Positions 13,501 through 25,100 of a DNA stretch of 64,000 nucleotides are shown here, one piece after another. Both the position numbers and the translations under genes were made by a program. This DNA is from Archilochus colubris. Its lineage: Eukaryota > Chordata > Aves > Apodiformes > Trochilidae. The notes below the pieces were generated by a model. The model saw nothing but the letters and a program-made list of their open reading frames with translations, was not told the origin of the DNA and made no database searches. Position 1 is the stretch's first letter, and every line of letters starts with the position of its first letter. The DNA is taken from contig CM041084.1 in the NCBI GenBank assembly GCA_023079485.1, forward strand, positions 131,860,292 to 131,924,291. Direction: 5' to 3'.

Positions 13501-14736
13501 TGAATCTGAATGTCCCAGTGGAGAAATATTAAGAAAGGAGGAAATCAATACTCTTTTTCACTTTTTCTTATACAGAGGAATGAGGACTTCTTCATTGGTA
13601 TGAGAAAGCATATTGCAAAGATTGCTCCTTTCAAGATCCCTTTGTTTAGGCATGACTGCATCCTGCAGCCAAAGCTTGCCCTCTCCATGACATGGATCCA
13701 GCTTGGAGTCATCATCTTCTTCTTAATAATTTTTGGATTATTCTCTGGCTTCCTGACTCAACTTAAAATACTCGTGTTGACTTCATTTTATCCTGACACT
13801 GAGATGAAACGGATACATTATTTACATGCAAAATTACTCAAGAAAAGAGCAAAGCTACAGGAGAAAAATGGGAAGAATGTGTTCACTAGAAAGGTAAGGC
13901 ATCATTTCTAGGGAAAAATAAATCTCCCTCTCTCAGGGTGGTAACCAGATGCAGGAAATATTTAAATACTTTTAAACTCCAATTATGTGCTAATAGACTT
14001 TCTCAAGTTCTCTCCTGCACAGGGGCCAGAGACAGAGACAGGGGCTTGTTTGTGAGATTAGATCATATAATTGGTTTTGTGCTGTCCTTCAGCACATGTG
14101 CATCAGACACAATAGGAATACACCAAAATGGCTGTGTGCTATCAAGAAAATACTCATCTGACAGCTCTCCAGAGAAGAACCTTGGTTTTCATGAACATAT
14201 AAAAAGCACTTCCAGAACAAGAAATATTCCTGCAATCTAGACAGCAAAAGTTAAGCATTTGTGAGCAGACTCTTAATGTTGAGAAATGTGACCAGTTTTT
14301 GCTTAGCAAAAATATAGCACCTATCACTTTGCATGATATATTTCAGTTAAACACAGTGGGAGTGCAACTGCAAATACCATTGGGAAACAGAACTTTTTTC
14401 TTAGCAAAAACATTTGGCCCACACATATATATCTATATAAATACTAGTGAAATAACAAATACACATGTATGTATTTATACATGTCTGGCAACTTCAGACA
14501 TATACCTTTAGATACATGTAGGGTTTTTGAGCTGTTTTGTGGTGTTTTTTTTTTACTAATAGCCTTTGATCCTGACTATATGGATGTTAGTATCTGGGTG
14601 ATCTCTAACACAGTAGTACTAGTATCATAGCATCACATTTCTGTCTTTTCAGGTTGACTTTTGGTTTCCAGTTCTCAAGGCAATAGTGGCAGTAAGAAAG
14701 AAAGAAAGGAGTGTGGCAAATGACAACATGGTGTGA
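9506..14736 (+). CDS. DCSTAMP: DCSTAMP, dendritic cell-specific transmembrane protein (three coding exons)
   Basis: Joining 9506-10519, 13576-13893 and 14653-14736 gives 471 codons; human DC-STAMP is 470. The family is a multi-pass membrane protein needed for cell-cell fusion of osteoclasts and foreign-body giant cells. Hydrophobic segments are at about residues 29-49, 56-77, 82-112, 198-226, 291-316 and 377-399. Family landmarks visible are 'SCGLKNGRNALITAGTG' (90-106), 'NIFHN' (115-119), 'FGTGLFMKKF' (220-229), 'YITKQFITFDE' (241-251), 'HLCIWLLFSAVDYL' (298-311) and 'RIHYLHAKLLKKR' (417-429), covering the DC-STAMP-like domain. All junctions are phase 0 with GT-AG ends. No frameshift or premature stop, so the gene looks functional. 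Its position next to DPYS matches human synteny. I am very sure of the identity. Confidence 0.95.
11005..11125 (-). repeat. CR1 LINE 3' region, antisense
   Basis: 'attaggttggaagggatatc' followed by 'gaaggccatctaggtcaac' and 'cactgctcaggg' match the reverse complement of a CR1 3' end with considerable divergence. Confidence 0.6.
12183..12290 (+). repeat. CR1 LINE 3' region, sense
   Basis: 'aggttgtggagtctccatcc' followed by 'ttggagatatcaaaaaccca' is the typical sense CR1 block just before the 3' terminus. The terminal octamer repeats are missing. Confidence 0.75.
13576..13893 (+). CDS. DCSTAMP: DCSTAMP second coding exon (residues 339-444)
   Basis: 318 bases, phase 0 at both ends; acceptor 'cttatacag' at 13575 and donor AAG|GTAAGG at 13894. 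It encodes a conserved 'KLALSMTW' stretch, the last hydrophobic segment 'IQLGVIIFFLIIFGLFSGFL', and the cytoplasmic 'FYPDTEMKRIHYLHAKLLKK' block of the family. Confidence 0.94.
13894..14652 (+). other. DCSTAMP last coding intron
   Basis: GTAAGG donor at 13894 and 'ctgtcttttcag' acceptor ending at 14652. It is AT-rich and holds only chance open frames. Confidence 0.85.
14653..14736 (+). CDS. DCSTAMP: DCSTAMP terminal coding exon (residues 445-471)
   Basis: The exon is too short for a simple open-frame listing and was found by looking for the family C-terminus. In the frame set by the previous exon, 'VDFWFPVLKAIVAVRKKE' resembles the human tail motif 'HFWLPVLKMIRKK'. It ends with TGA at 14734-14736. 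The tail is basic and cytoplasmic. Confidence 0.9.
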   Translation, partial: VDFWFPVLKAIVAVRKKERSVANDNMV

Positions 14737-16085
14737 GAGAGACTAAGTGAATTTTTTGACACTGTAGTTCCAGGGAATTCCAGTCCTAGGGACCTGTTTT
14801 CCACCATTCTTTCCTATGGAATGCCAATTTTACAATGAAAAAAATAGGATCAAAGGTCAAACATCAGTACTTTGGAAAGGAGTGGAAAAGAATCCACAGG
14901 ATATAATGTGCTCTCTACCATACAGAGCTCTGCACTTCAGTTTCTAAGTCCCCCTCTCACATAGAGTCTCCTATTTTCACATATCCACAGACTGTATTGC
15001 TAGTGCAGTTTGTCCTGAACCTTTGATGACCATAAAAGAGGTAATGTGGCATGCTCAGAAGGAAGTACTCACAAAAGCTATAATTGTTTCGAGGTGTAGG
15101 GGCATATGAGCAGAGGTGAACAATGCTTTGAATCCTGCAGTCCGAGGGAGCTTGCAGAAGTGGTAAAAATGGGCATAATTATGTTGGTAAAGCCACCATT
15201 AACTTCAATGAAATCAAGTTGAGCCAATACTGAGTGCTCCATCTAATCAGCTAACATTGGTGATATAACCTACCTATGATACAAGAAAAAATATGGAAAG
15301 TATATAGACATAGAAATGACACTAGACATTTAATGCAGTCACTACAGATCTAATGTAGACCTAAAAATCCACCCAAAAGACAGTGTACTCCTCACTAGCA
15401 GCCACATCCAACTTCCTTCTTTTGGTTGCATAATAGCAAACTTCACTCTGTTCCTCTCTAATATGTCTATGGCCCCAGGACAGCTGTTGATTGATGCCTC
15501 TGTTATCTGAATGAATAAAGACTTCTTTAAAACTTTCCAGTAGCAAGTGTCAAATCTTCTACATGAAACACTGAAAAACACAAACTCTTTTTTTCTTTGG
15601 GTCTTCCAGTAGAACCCTTGCTCTTTCATAGATACAGGTGGCTCACACTGCTGGTGTGCCAACAATTGGTCCCTAGAAAATGAGACACAAGATGAAAGCC
15701 ATGAATTACTGAGGATCGTGCTGAATGTCTCTAAGTAGCTTGACTATCTTCTCTTTTGCTGAAGTGAGACAGCCCTGGACAGTAGCACATGGGAATGGTT
15801 CATCAAAATGACTCAGATACGGGTGAATGTTTTGGAGATATACCTAAATCAGTTAGGATTTTGAGTTCTGGAGTACATCCTTGGAACAATCCCATGTCTG
15901 TAAATTGTATTTGCTTAAGAAAATTAAGCCTAGTGGGCATGACTGATACGAAAAAGATATATTAGTTTTTGGTAGGATAGGTGAGACCCTGAACGGCTTC
16001 CAGAACAGTCTTAATCCTGAATGCTGGGGCTCCCAGCAGCAAGTTGCAGGGCACTTTACTGATTATCATTTAGCTTTTCCCCCCA
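14737..16085 (+). other. Probable DCSTAMP 3' UTR and downstream flank
   Basis: The first AATAAA on the + strand after the stop codon that I could find is at 15514-15519, about 780 bases downstream. It is a plausible poly(A) signal. Where the transcript really ends is not shown by the sequence. The rest is unique sequence up to the CR1 at 16086. Confidence 0.4.
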
Positions 16086-16470
16086 TAAAATCATAGAATT
16101 TTCAGGGTTGGGAGGACCTTTAAGCTCATCTAGTTCCATCTCCCCTGCCATGGGCAGAGACACCTCCCACTAGATCAGGTTGCTCAGAGCCCTGTCCAGC
16201 CTGGCCTTAAAAACTTCCAGGGATAGGGCTTCCATCACCTCTCTGGGCAACCTGTTTCAGGGTCTCACCACCCTCCTGGTGAAGAACTTCCTAACTTCCA
16301 ATCTAAATCTCCCCTCCTCTAGGTTGAATCCATCCCCCCCAGTCCTGTCACTACCTGACATCCTAAAAAGTCCATCGTCACCTTTTTGGTAGGCTCCCTT
16401 CAGATACTGGAAGGCTATTAATAAGGTCTCCTTGGAGCTTCCTCCTGTCCAGACTGAAAAATTTTTCTCT
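16086..16470 (-). repeat. CR1 LINE 3' end, antisense
   Basis: The + strand begins 'aaaatcatagaattttcagg' and continues through 'ggttgctcagagccctgtcc', 'cttccagggatagggcttcc', 'ctctgggcaacctgtttcag' and 'tcctggtgaagaacttccta'. This is the classic reverse-complement CR1 3' region, about 385 bases. Confidence 0.9.
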
Positions 16471-16624
16471 GTGTCAAGAGTCATGGCAGTCATAAAAGCC
16501 AGTTCTTCTTTAATGCTGTACAAATTTTTCAGCTCTGGTAAACGCTTTATTTACCCTACTACCAGTGATAAAAGATAGGAAAAAGCCCAAGGTACTTCTT
16601 TGTCATGGTCTGTACAGGAAAGAC

Positions 16625-16905
16625 ATCAGTTCAGGCATTCCAGGCCCCTCAGACCAGAGGAAAAGTCTGAAACAAGGAATACTTATCCTCTCGTGAAAGG
16701 TAACATGGTTAGACAGCACTTGAACACAGTGGACACATTAAGTCTAAAGAACATAATGGTAGACACTGGTAGGTTCTGGCTGATGTCATTGTCTGGCAGC
16801 TTTGATAGCTCATGGTGGTCAGGACAGGTTACTGAGGACTGGAAGAAAATGAATGTCACTCCCATTTTCAAGAAGGGCAAGAAGGAGGATCACAGGAGGA
16901 AAACT
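16625..16905 (+). repeat. CR1 LINE ORF2 5' RT part, sense
   Basis: 'ccaggcccctcagaccagag' opens it, and the translated core 'TEDWKKMNVTPIFKKGKKED' corresponds to RT domain 0/1 of CR1. The middle of the RT is missing. It appears to be the left part of a mosaic CR1 cluster running to 19106. Confidence 0.8.
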
Positions 16906-16988
16906 GTGAAATTACAGTTTTCCAAGTTATGTTTGGAAGCCATTTCCAAACATAAAGGTCAGGAACTTAACTGGGATATGACCTAAAC

Positions 16989-17178
16989 ATACAACAAACT
17001 TTTTTATTTTGAGGGTCGTGAAACACTGGAAGAGGATACCCAGAGACATTATGGAGTCTCCATTCCTGGAGATACTAAAAACCCAACTAGACATGGTTCT
17101 GACCAGCTCAGAGCAGTAGTGATAGAGTAGATAACTCTAGAGGTGTCTTCCAACGTCAGCCTCCCTCTGCTTTGAGGA
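16989..17178 (+). repeat. CR1 3' region fragment inside the CR1 cluster, sense
   Basis: 'attatggagtctccattcct' followed by 'ggagatactaaaaacccaac' and an 'aggtgtcttccaac' block are CR1 3'-end sequence. They lie between two RT-coding CR1 pieces, so this is out of order for a single element: either a nested older insertion or a rearrangement. Confidence 0.7.
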
Positions 17179-17773
17179 CTTAACAAACCTAACTGCCTTC
17201 TATGACAAAGAAACCCTCTCATTTGATGCAGGGGGAGCAGTGGATTTTTTCAAGGCTTTTTATATGGTACCCCACAGCCTGGAGAAGTGGTCTGTGTAGG
17301 GGGTGGGGAACTGGCTGACAGGCTGTATCCAGAGGCTGATAGTAAATAGTTCATTCTCCAGCTGGCAAAGGGTCACAAGTGGAATCCCCCAAGGATCGAT
17401 ATTGGGCCTGGTGCTGTTTAACATCTTCACAATCAACCTGGATATTGGGATCAAGAGCACCCTGATTAAGTTCACTGGTGACACCAAGATGAGTGGAGAG
17501 GTTGACACCCCAGAAGGGAGAGCCACCCTCCAGGAGAAGCTGGCTAGCAGGAACTTAATGAAGTTCAGTGTGGAGAAGTGTAATGGTTTGCACCTGGGAA
17601 CATATAATCCAGGAGTGTATTTCAGACTGGGATCCACTTGGCTAGAGAGCAGCTGTGTGGAAAGGGACCTGAGGGTCTTGGTGGACAACAGGCTCAGCAT
17701 GAGCAAACAGTGTGCTGCAGCACTAAAGAAAGCCAACAAGATGCTGGGTTACATCAACAAGGGCATCACCAGC
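17179..17773 (+). repeat. CR1 LINE ORF2 3' RT part, sense, interrupted by a solo LTR
   Basis: The frame from 17303 reads 'GNWLTGCIQRLIVN', 'VTSGIPQGSILGLVLFNIF' (RT motif B region), then 'KFTGDTKMSG' where active CR1 has an FADD box, and 'CVERDLRVLVDNRLSMSKQC'. The catalytic Asp pair is therefore broken, so the RT is dead. The element stops at 17773 at the LTR junction and resumes at 18591. Confidence 0.9.
17769..17773. other. Target-site duplication, left copy (CCAGC)
   Basis: Matches 18591-18595 exactly and borders the solo LTR. Confidence 0.9.
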
Positions 17774-18590
17774 TGTCCTGGTTTGGGCCAGGATAAAGGT
17801 GATTTTCTGTCTAGTGCTTTTGCTTTTAGCTGGATCTCTTGTGAATCGTTGCACTTGCTGAGACTGACAGCTGGTTTCTCAGACAGTGTGTGCTTCTAGG
17901 ACTGATAACACTCGATGTTTATGGTTGCTGATAGAGACTGGTGTGCAGAGCTGAGGACACTGCTCAGCTCTGATGAAAACTTTTACTCTCCAGAAGGAAT
18001 AAAGAGGTCCCACCTGCAGCCCTACTTTGGGGAAGAATGGACAAGATAGATGCCAGAATTGACCAAACAGAGTATTCCATCCCATATAAGTCATGCTCAG
18101 TAGAAATTTGAGTCATCACGAGGGCCAAGCTGTGCTTCCAGCTTCCGTCTGCCTGTCCTTTCTGCCTTTCCTGCTTCCCTTCCTTCACCTGGCATCCTGG
18201 AAGGATTCTATCCGTTCGTCTGCCTGTGGTCCTGATCCATGCCAGCCCATATCTGTGTGTTCCTGCCTCCAGCTCCTGACTGCTGCCAACTCCAGGAGTC
18301 CAGCCTGGACTTTCCCAAGGCTTCCCTGAAGCCTCGGTGGTGACGTGAGAGTTACTGGGGGAAAAGGGGGGAGGAATCTGGTATCGTTTTTCTGTATATT
18401 TGTATATTTGTATATATTTGGTAATTTTTCCTATTTATCATTACTGTTTCATTGAAGTTGTGTAGTTTAGTTTCCAACCCATAAGTCTCTCTCCCTTATT
18501 CTCTCTCCTTTCTTTATCAGGGAGGAGAGAGAGATTAATAGAGAGCATCTGTCACTCGGTTTAATTGCCACGCCAGTGTTAAACGTGACA
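17774..18590 (+). mobile_element. Solo LTR of an avian endogenous retrovirus (817 bp, ERVL-like), nested in CR1
   Basis: The segment starts 'TGTCCTGGTTTGGGCC' and ends 'AACGTGACA', giving the TG...CA ends of retroviral LTRs. It is flanked by a perfect 5-bp target-site duplication CCAGC (17769-17773 and 18591-18595). Removing the LTR and one copy of CCAGC restores continuous CR1 sequence, proving insertion into an existing CR1. A 5-bp duplication and the 'tgtcctggtttgggcc' start fit ERVL-type LTRs of passerine-like birds (family assignment from memory). There is no internal gag, pol or env sequence, so this is a recombination-derived single LTR. Confidence 0.92.
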
Positions 18591-18595
18591 CCAGC
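18591..18595. other. Target-site duplication, right copy (CCAGC)
   Basis: Matches 17769-17773 exactly. CR1 sequence continues from here. Confidence 0.9.
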
Positions 18596-19106
18596 AGAGA
18601 CAAAGAAACCCCACTCTACTTGGTGCTTGTCAAACCACACCAGGAGAATTGTGTTTAGTTTTGGTTCCCACTGTACAAAAAGGATGCAGATAGGCTGGAG
18701 AAGGTCCAGAGAAGAACCATGAGGATGCTCAGAAGACTAGAGCACCTGCCATATGAGGAGAGGATGAGAAAACCAGATCTGTTCAGCCTTCAGAAGAGAA
18801 GGCTTAGGGGAGACCTTATTACAATGTTCCAGTACTTAAAAGGGGGCTACAAAGAAGATGGAGACTCCCTACATAAAGGAGTCACATGGACAAGACAAGG
18901 GGCAATGGGCACAAGTTGCTCCTGGGGAGATTCCACTTGAATAGAGGAGGAAGATTTTTCACTCTGAGGACAGCCAGACATTGGAATGGTCTCCCAGGCG
19001 AAGTGGTGGATTCCATGCTGAGACATATCATATAAATAATATTAGAAGGTTTGGACCAGATGATCCTTGAGTTCTGATGATCTTTTGATTCTATGATTCT
19101 ATGACT
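18591..19106 (+). repeat. CR1 LINE 3' end, sense, right part of the split element
   Basis: It resumes with 'ccagcagagacaaagaaacc', then the 'gagaagaaccatgaggatgc' and 'aggcttaggggagacctta' blocks and 'ggaagatttttcactctgag'. It closes with 'attctatgattctatga' octamer-type repeats. This is the true 3' terminus of the CR1 whose RT portion ends at 17773. Confidence 0.92.
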
Positions 19107-22100
19107 TCTATACAGAACATTGCAGAAAACATATTAGACATGCACAGCAACAGCTTGCAATAATTTGCACTTTGCTAGCACCAGAGCCACCTGACAAATA
19201 TTGTTGCCATTACAGTCATACTTGAGTGAACTAATGCACTGTTTGCTTCTTCAGCACCAATGTGCTGAAGGTGAGCTAAATGGCACACAGAAAAGATAAT
19301 GTTTGCTGTTTCCCAACTTACTAAACCTGGATTACCAGGAAAAATGGCATATTCTGCATTGTTTTTAATTTCTAAAATACATGAACCTTTGGTGCCTCAA
19401 AACCACTGAGGATTATATCAGTGCTGCCACATAGCACTCTGATCTACAGTAATTGGTTTATTCCTCCAGCTACTGAGGGGTCTTCTTAAGTTGTACAGCT
19501 GAAAAAGCAGGTTAGTTTCTCCCATGGCATGAGGCATATCTAGCATTCTCCAAAGACCTTACTTGGTTTCTGTTTTCTCCCATTTATTTCTGTCCTGGGA
19601 GCTGGAGAAGTCTGGGGCTTTGTTTGTCTTCAGCTGTCTCCTCATAAAGTAGTTCAGCTATTCCCTTGGCCTGTCTGTTTACCATAGCCCTGAACCACAT
19701 GATTACTTTGTTCTTTTTCCTTTTTTTTTTAATTAAAAAACTAAAACCAAACAAAATGAAAAACAAGTCTACAATTTACAGTATTCCATCCACAGTTATT
19801 TATCTTCCTCTTCTTGCCTACCCTCTCTTAGCATTTCCTGCATTTTATCTTGGTTCTTTTCCCCTTTATTTGCCATTAAAAGTCTTCCCTCTTTTGTTAT
19901 GTTTTCTTCTGTTCCAATAGACCATTTTTCCCCATACATAAAAGAATGTAATTTTTCTTTCTAATGAGCTCAAGTGAGCTATAGGTATGGCTGCAATTAA
20001 GGATTTTATATATTAAATTTGCTTAATGAAGATTTTTAGATCTTTCAAATTACTTGGCATTGCCTCAAACTACCTCTCTAGAGTTTGTCAGAGACTTATT
20101 CATAAACCACCAGTACTCAAAACATGAGTCTGAGAAGTCCAGATTTGGATTTTGACTCATTCATCCCTTCCCCCAACTCACAGCAGAGCTAAACTTTCTA
20201 AATGTCCTTCACCAGTGCAGAAGCTGTTTGATTTACTGTGAAAAATCCCCCAGTTGGATAAAACCTGCTTTGTAAAATTAATGAAAGGCTGCCCTGATTG
20301 TCTTGTGAAGATAATTCCAAGAGACATGCTAGTGCTCCTGACCCTCCTGAAGCACAATATAAACAAGGATGTTTCTTTTCAACAACGTCTGTGGACCTCT
20401 TATCACCATCCCATACCACAGAAGTTGGCTTGCTTTATAGCTAAGCTAAAGGCTTGTTTTCCTCACTGCTAGTTTTGTTGCAGCATTTTGTGTGGGCAGC
20501 TGGGTGTGCAGAGTGAGAGGACCCTGGGTTTGTAACTGCTTTCACCCTGATCCCTGCTCTGTCAATATTGTTACACTGACTTAGTGTGTTTTCATCACAG
20601 TTTAAATAGCCCAGAGATGCTTGCAATTAAGGAAGAAATGAGCCTAAGGAAGAAAGCCTTTGCTCTAGTTCTAGTCTACATCACAAAAGAGGAAAGCAAG
20701 GATCAAAGGATACTGCTGGTGATGAAATAAAGCCTGAAAATGGGAATGTTACTGTTGACTTTAGAATATGGGAATACCCTTCCCGGGTGCTGCTGTGCAT
20801 GGGTAACTTCCCTCTCCCCTCATTCCTGGTATTTAATACCAGCCCTGCCCTCCAGTGGCCCAGGAGAGCCACATTCCCCAGTATTGCTACTCTGCAGATA
20901 CCCTCTGGTACTTCAGTCTGAAGAGAGAAGCACTGGGGATGGTTGTGCCACAGCCAGGAGCTCTTCACATGCAGTGAAATGGTAGCCAGCAGGCAACTGG
21001 GCAACAAACATACACTGCCTATGAGAATTTTCCCGCAAGTGATGGGAATGAAACCAATATATTAGGTATGATAGGATATGATCTCCCAAATTCCTTCTCT
21101 GCTCCTGCACCTGGAATCTATGTCCTGAATGTCCCAAATTTCTGTCTTCTGGGGAGAGTGATAAAATTTGTTTGACAGGCATTTTTTCCTTATTTTGACC
21201 ATGTATTTGAGTCTTCAACCTTTCCATACAGGAAAGCAGGAAAACCAGCAAAATCCCAAAGGGAAGTGTTAAGCAAGGAAAGGCTGTTCTGAGTTTCAGG
21301 CTTGACAAAGCAGATCTCAGGTCTTCTGTATTGAGATATATTGCTTCAGAGAAAAAGAGGTTTAATGCAGCAGTGCCACCTCTCAAAGGAATCAGATATA
21401 TTCTGCTTTACTGGGTGACCACTGGACTGAGGGAAGAATCACAGAAATCAAACATTTTTCTCAGTAGGCCCTGGAGAAGCCTGAGAATTGTGGATAAAGG
21501 AACTAGGATTCAAATATCTGGGAAAGAATTTGTTGCCTTACTTCCCCATGAAAGGCTCAAGGAAACTGTGGGCTGCAGAAGTAATTTCTAATCAAGTTTT
21601 CCAACCTATTGGGGGACTTCTGTTGTCTTAGGACAAGTTATAGCACATCCCCAGCAACAACTTCATGAGAATATAATGAGAAGTAATAGCTGGGATAAGG
21701 TTGTAGGACAAATTCAGAAGTCTTGTCAGGGTCTAGAGACTGAGGCATGTTCAGGACCTGTGTTGACAATAAATGGGCTGTACAATCCTATTGCATCCCA
21801 TATTAAATATATCCCTACAAGAAAAAACAACCTACTACATTTTGCTCTGTGTCATTTAATACTGATGTTTTGGAACAGGGACCTAGAAAGTTCCAAAATT
21901 CCATCGTTGTGAAGATCCCACCATTACAGTGTGCCCCACATAAGTGGACAAAGAACAAGGACTGTAGAGATTTGGAGCTTGACAGTCTCATCTTCAGTGG
22001 TAGTGCCTGAACAGCACAGCTGAAATTCTGTTGATGTCACAGAGTTTCTCAAGGGCTATTACTTGGCACACTGGCTAGAGGCAAGATTCAGGGCCAGCAT

Positions 22101-25100
22101 GTGTCATGGCAAAACAAATACTCATAAATATCACAAACCTGACAGGCTCTAGAACTTGTTGAACTCAAGGACATAAAAAGACAGCAGATGCATTGGTATA
22201 AATCCCACTTCACAATATGCAGGTAATTCTTTTTCATGACATCTGCACAATAATTAAAACAGGCATTGGAATTAAAAAGTAGGTATTTGTCAAGAACAAA
22301 ATCCTAAGGAAGCCTCCTATAAGGAGAATAACTTATGGTACAGAGCAGTAAACGCCAACACAGGCATCTGGAATTCCTCACTAATTGTATAGGGAGAAGA
22401 TTCCTCATTTCTAATATAATAAAAACTTGTGGGAAACAAAAAGATTATACAATTTTCCACTGATAATTCACTTTCATGGTTTAGAGAGCTCAGTTTTAAA
22501 ATATGGGTGTTTATATAACTCATAAAACTACTTGCTGTTATCACACTGAAAAAACATCTGGTTTTAAAAAATCACTGATTTTTTTCCTTTGTGCTTTCAT
22601 GATCTGCAGTCTTTTGTATCACTTTGATCTCAGTAGGTGTCCCAAGAGCCCAAAGGACAGCTGAAAGTTTAGCACTCAGTGTTAAACATAAGGCAATTAC
22701 AGACATTCAATCACTTAAACTGTAAACTTATTCTAATTACATCTGCTTTTCTCACAGGCCTAACGTGCAATTTCAAGGTTCTAACATCTGTTAAAAGCTG
22801 AAGCCTTTGATGAAAGACTTCACACAAGTATAAGTTACTTTAAAAGCAGAAATAGCTCATTTCTTCCCCCTGCTTTTCCTGCTCCTCTTCCCAAATTTCT
22901 CCTTTTTTTTCCAAAGATTAATTCAAAACACTGGGATCACGGTTGACATACACTCTCAATGAGATAAAACATAAGAAAAGACAAGCATCAGTCACACCAG
23001 AGAGTTCCAGATCTGAGAGGCAAAGATGGGCTAGATGGAAGGCAGCTGCAGAGTAGACATCTGCACTGTAGTTAATCCAAATGTATTCTCCTTGAAGTCA
23101 ATTGAGAAAAACTGGCATTACAACTACTCATCTCATCCCAAAGGAGAACTCTGAACAGGTTCATCTAGTCTGTGTTTGATCTTAATGCAGAGATGAATAA
23201 TGTTCCAGAAGCACCTTTCTTTCTGTTGCTTACTGAGAGAGACTTGATGTCAAACTCAGGTGCATACCACTGCAGTGTGTAAGTCCAAACTGAACAGGTA
23301 ACTCCAGTCCCTTGCAGTAGTCATAGTAATAATGCATGATGCCTGGTTCTACTCTTTTGCCACCCTAAAGACAACTTGAAAAATAGAAACCCTGTGCTAG
23401 TTCTTCCTGAACATCCTCATGATTATCCTCCATCATCTTGAAAAGAAAATTATCTTTTGCTCTTCAGAGACACAAGAACTACCAACCCAGAAGGAGTTTG
23501 TTTCTCATACAGGCTCGTACATCACTGTCTACTTAGGATTATTGCAGGTACTGCAATTCTGCTTTCCATGGTCAAATTAAAAATAACAGTAATTTTCATA
23601 TGCTTTCTCTGCCTGTCATAAAGTCTGTGCCTGCTTGGCCCACAGGCTGAATAGAAGTACAGGCTATGTACTTCCACACATAGGACAAAAAACTCACTGT
23701 ACATTTGTCTTTCAAATATTCCCTAGTGACAGTTGCTTGAAAGGGTATGGCATGTGAAAGTGCAACTTCAAACAAAATTCTAGATTTCTGAGGCAAAACC
23801 TGTCTAGACATGGTAACAAAATCATGCTTCTAAGAATACAATTACCTCTGAAAAGGGAAACCAGATTAACTGAGAAAATGTGATTTAGTTTTTTTAATAG
23901 GAATCCTATCCTACAAAAAGTAAAGTATTAGTTACATTGGGAAAAACCTCATATTTTATGATTTTTTTTTTTAATTGAATGCATTATGCTCTTGCTCTGG
24001 TAATCCCACTTTTCAAGCCTTCACGTTATGGGCATGTGACTCTCCATAAAGCCATACAGAAAACAGTATTGTAGGTGAGTTTACCAGTATAGTTAGCATA
24101 GGTATGCCTAGAGTGTGACAAAGGAAACCTTTGAACACACCAATAAACACTTGGCTGTGCAGATGGAAGGGACAAAATGTATAAACTTCTTTAAAGACAG
24201 GGAGATGAAAAAGCAGTTCTAAAATAGTAATAGTTGCCCTGAATTAGCATTTTTCTGTACATTACCCCCTCCATGAAGGGAAAAACAAATAAATCAAATT
24301 CAGCATCCACTATCAGAGTTGTATCAGAGTTCTCTGCATTGTTAACTCAACAGAGATCTTCCTAACACATCAAATTAGAGAATTAGGGTTCACCTCTTGT
24401 GACCTAACAGAGTAAGAATGTAGAAAACATGCTTAAAGGCCAATGCTCATGGCCTACTTTATATCTGAATCCTTCTGAAAATAAATATTGAGAAATTCTA
24501 TTCCCAAACTTAGCTACTGTTAAGACCCTACAGAGTTGCTGCCACATTGTAATTGTAGTGATTATTTATTACTACTCCGTTTTCTAAAAGGAATTTTCCT
24601 ATTTTTATAAATAAAGTTTTTTTAAGAATAAATTGCAATAACAACTTTTATGCAGGATGCCCAGTATAATGTTTATTGGTTATTGTTGTTTCATGTTGGC
24701 TCTTGAGATGTTGATTGTCGACTGATTGTTGGACCCAGAATTCTCTGCTTTCCTGGGGACAGCAGGGTCATTTTCATTTGCTTTTATCTACAGAGAAGTA
24801 AAAGACAACACGATACAATCTTTCAAAAGAAAATCTCTGCTTTGCAATTTGTCACTCAGAGAGGTAATAATGGAGAAAGAGTGCTAGGAGCTAGAAAGAA
24901 TTATTATTGCTCCCTCACTCTATTGCAGCTTTAGACTTTAGTACTCTCTATAACAAAAGCCTTCTCCTTATGACAGAGGAAAACAAATAGGATGCTGCAC
25001 TCTCTGGCTGGTACTTATGCCCTGGATGAGGTTCACTGTGAGGCAGCTTTAAAAGAATGGTACAGTCACATGAGAGAAAGCTAGCATCACCCTTCTATTA

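Larger units (their letters stand above)
10520..13575 (+). other. DCSTAMP intron between first and second coding exons
   Basis: The intron runs from GTAAGT at 10520 to a 'tttttcttatacag' acceptor ending at 13575. It holds two CR1 scraps (11005-11125 antisense, 12183-12290 sense). No further exon is seen. Confidence 0.85.

Noticed and set aside
13471..13510. Possible CR1 3' scrap ('ggactagatgatttatggtc')
   Set aside because: Too short and diverged to claim.
17774..18590. A complete provirus between LTRs
   Set aside because: Only one LTR is present with target duplications on both its sides. No gag, pol or env coding sequence anywhere in the window.
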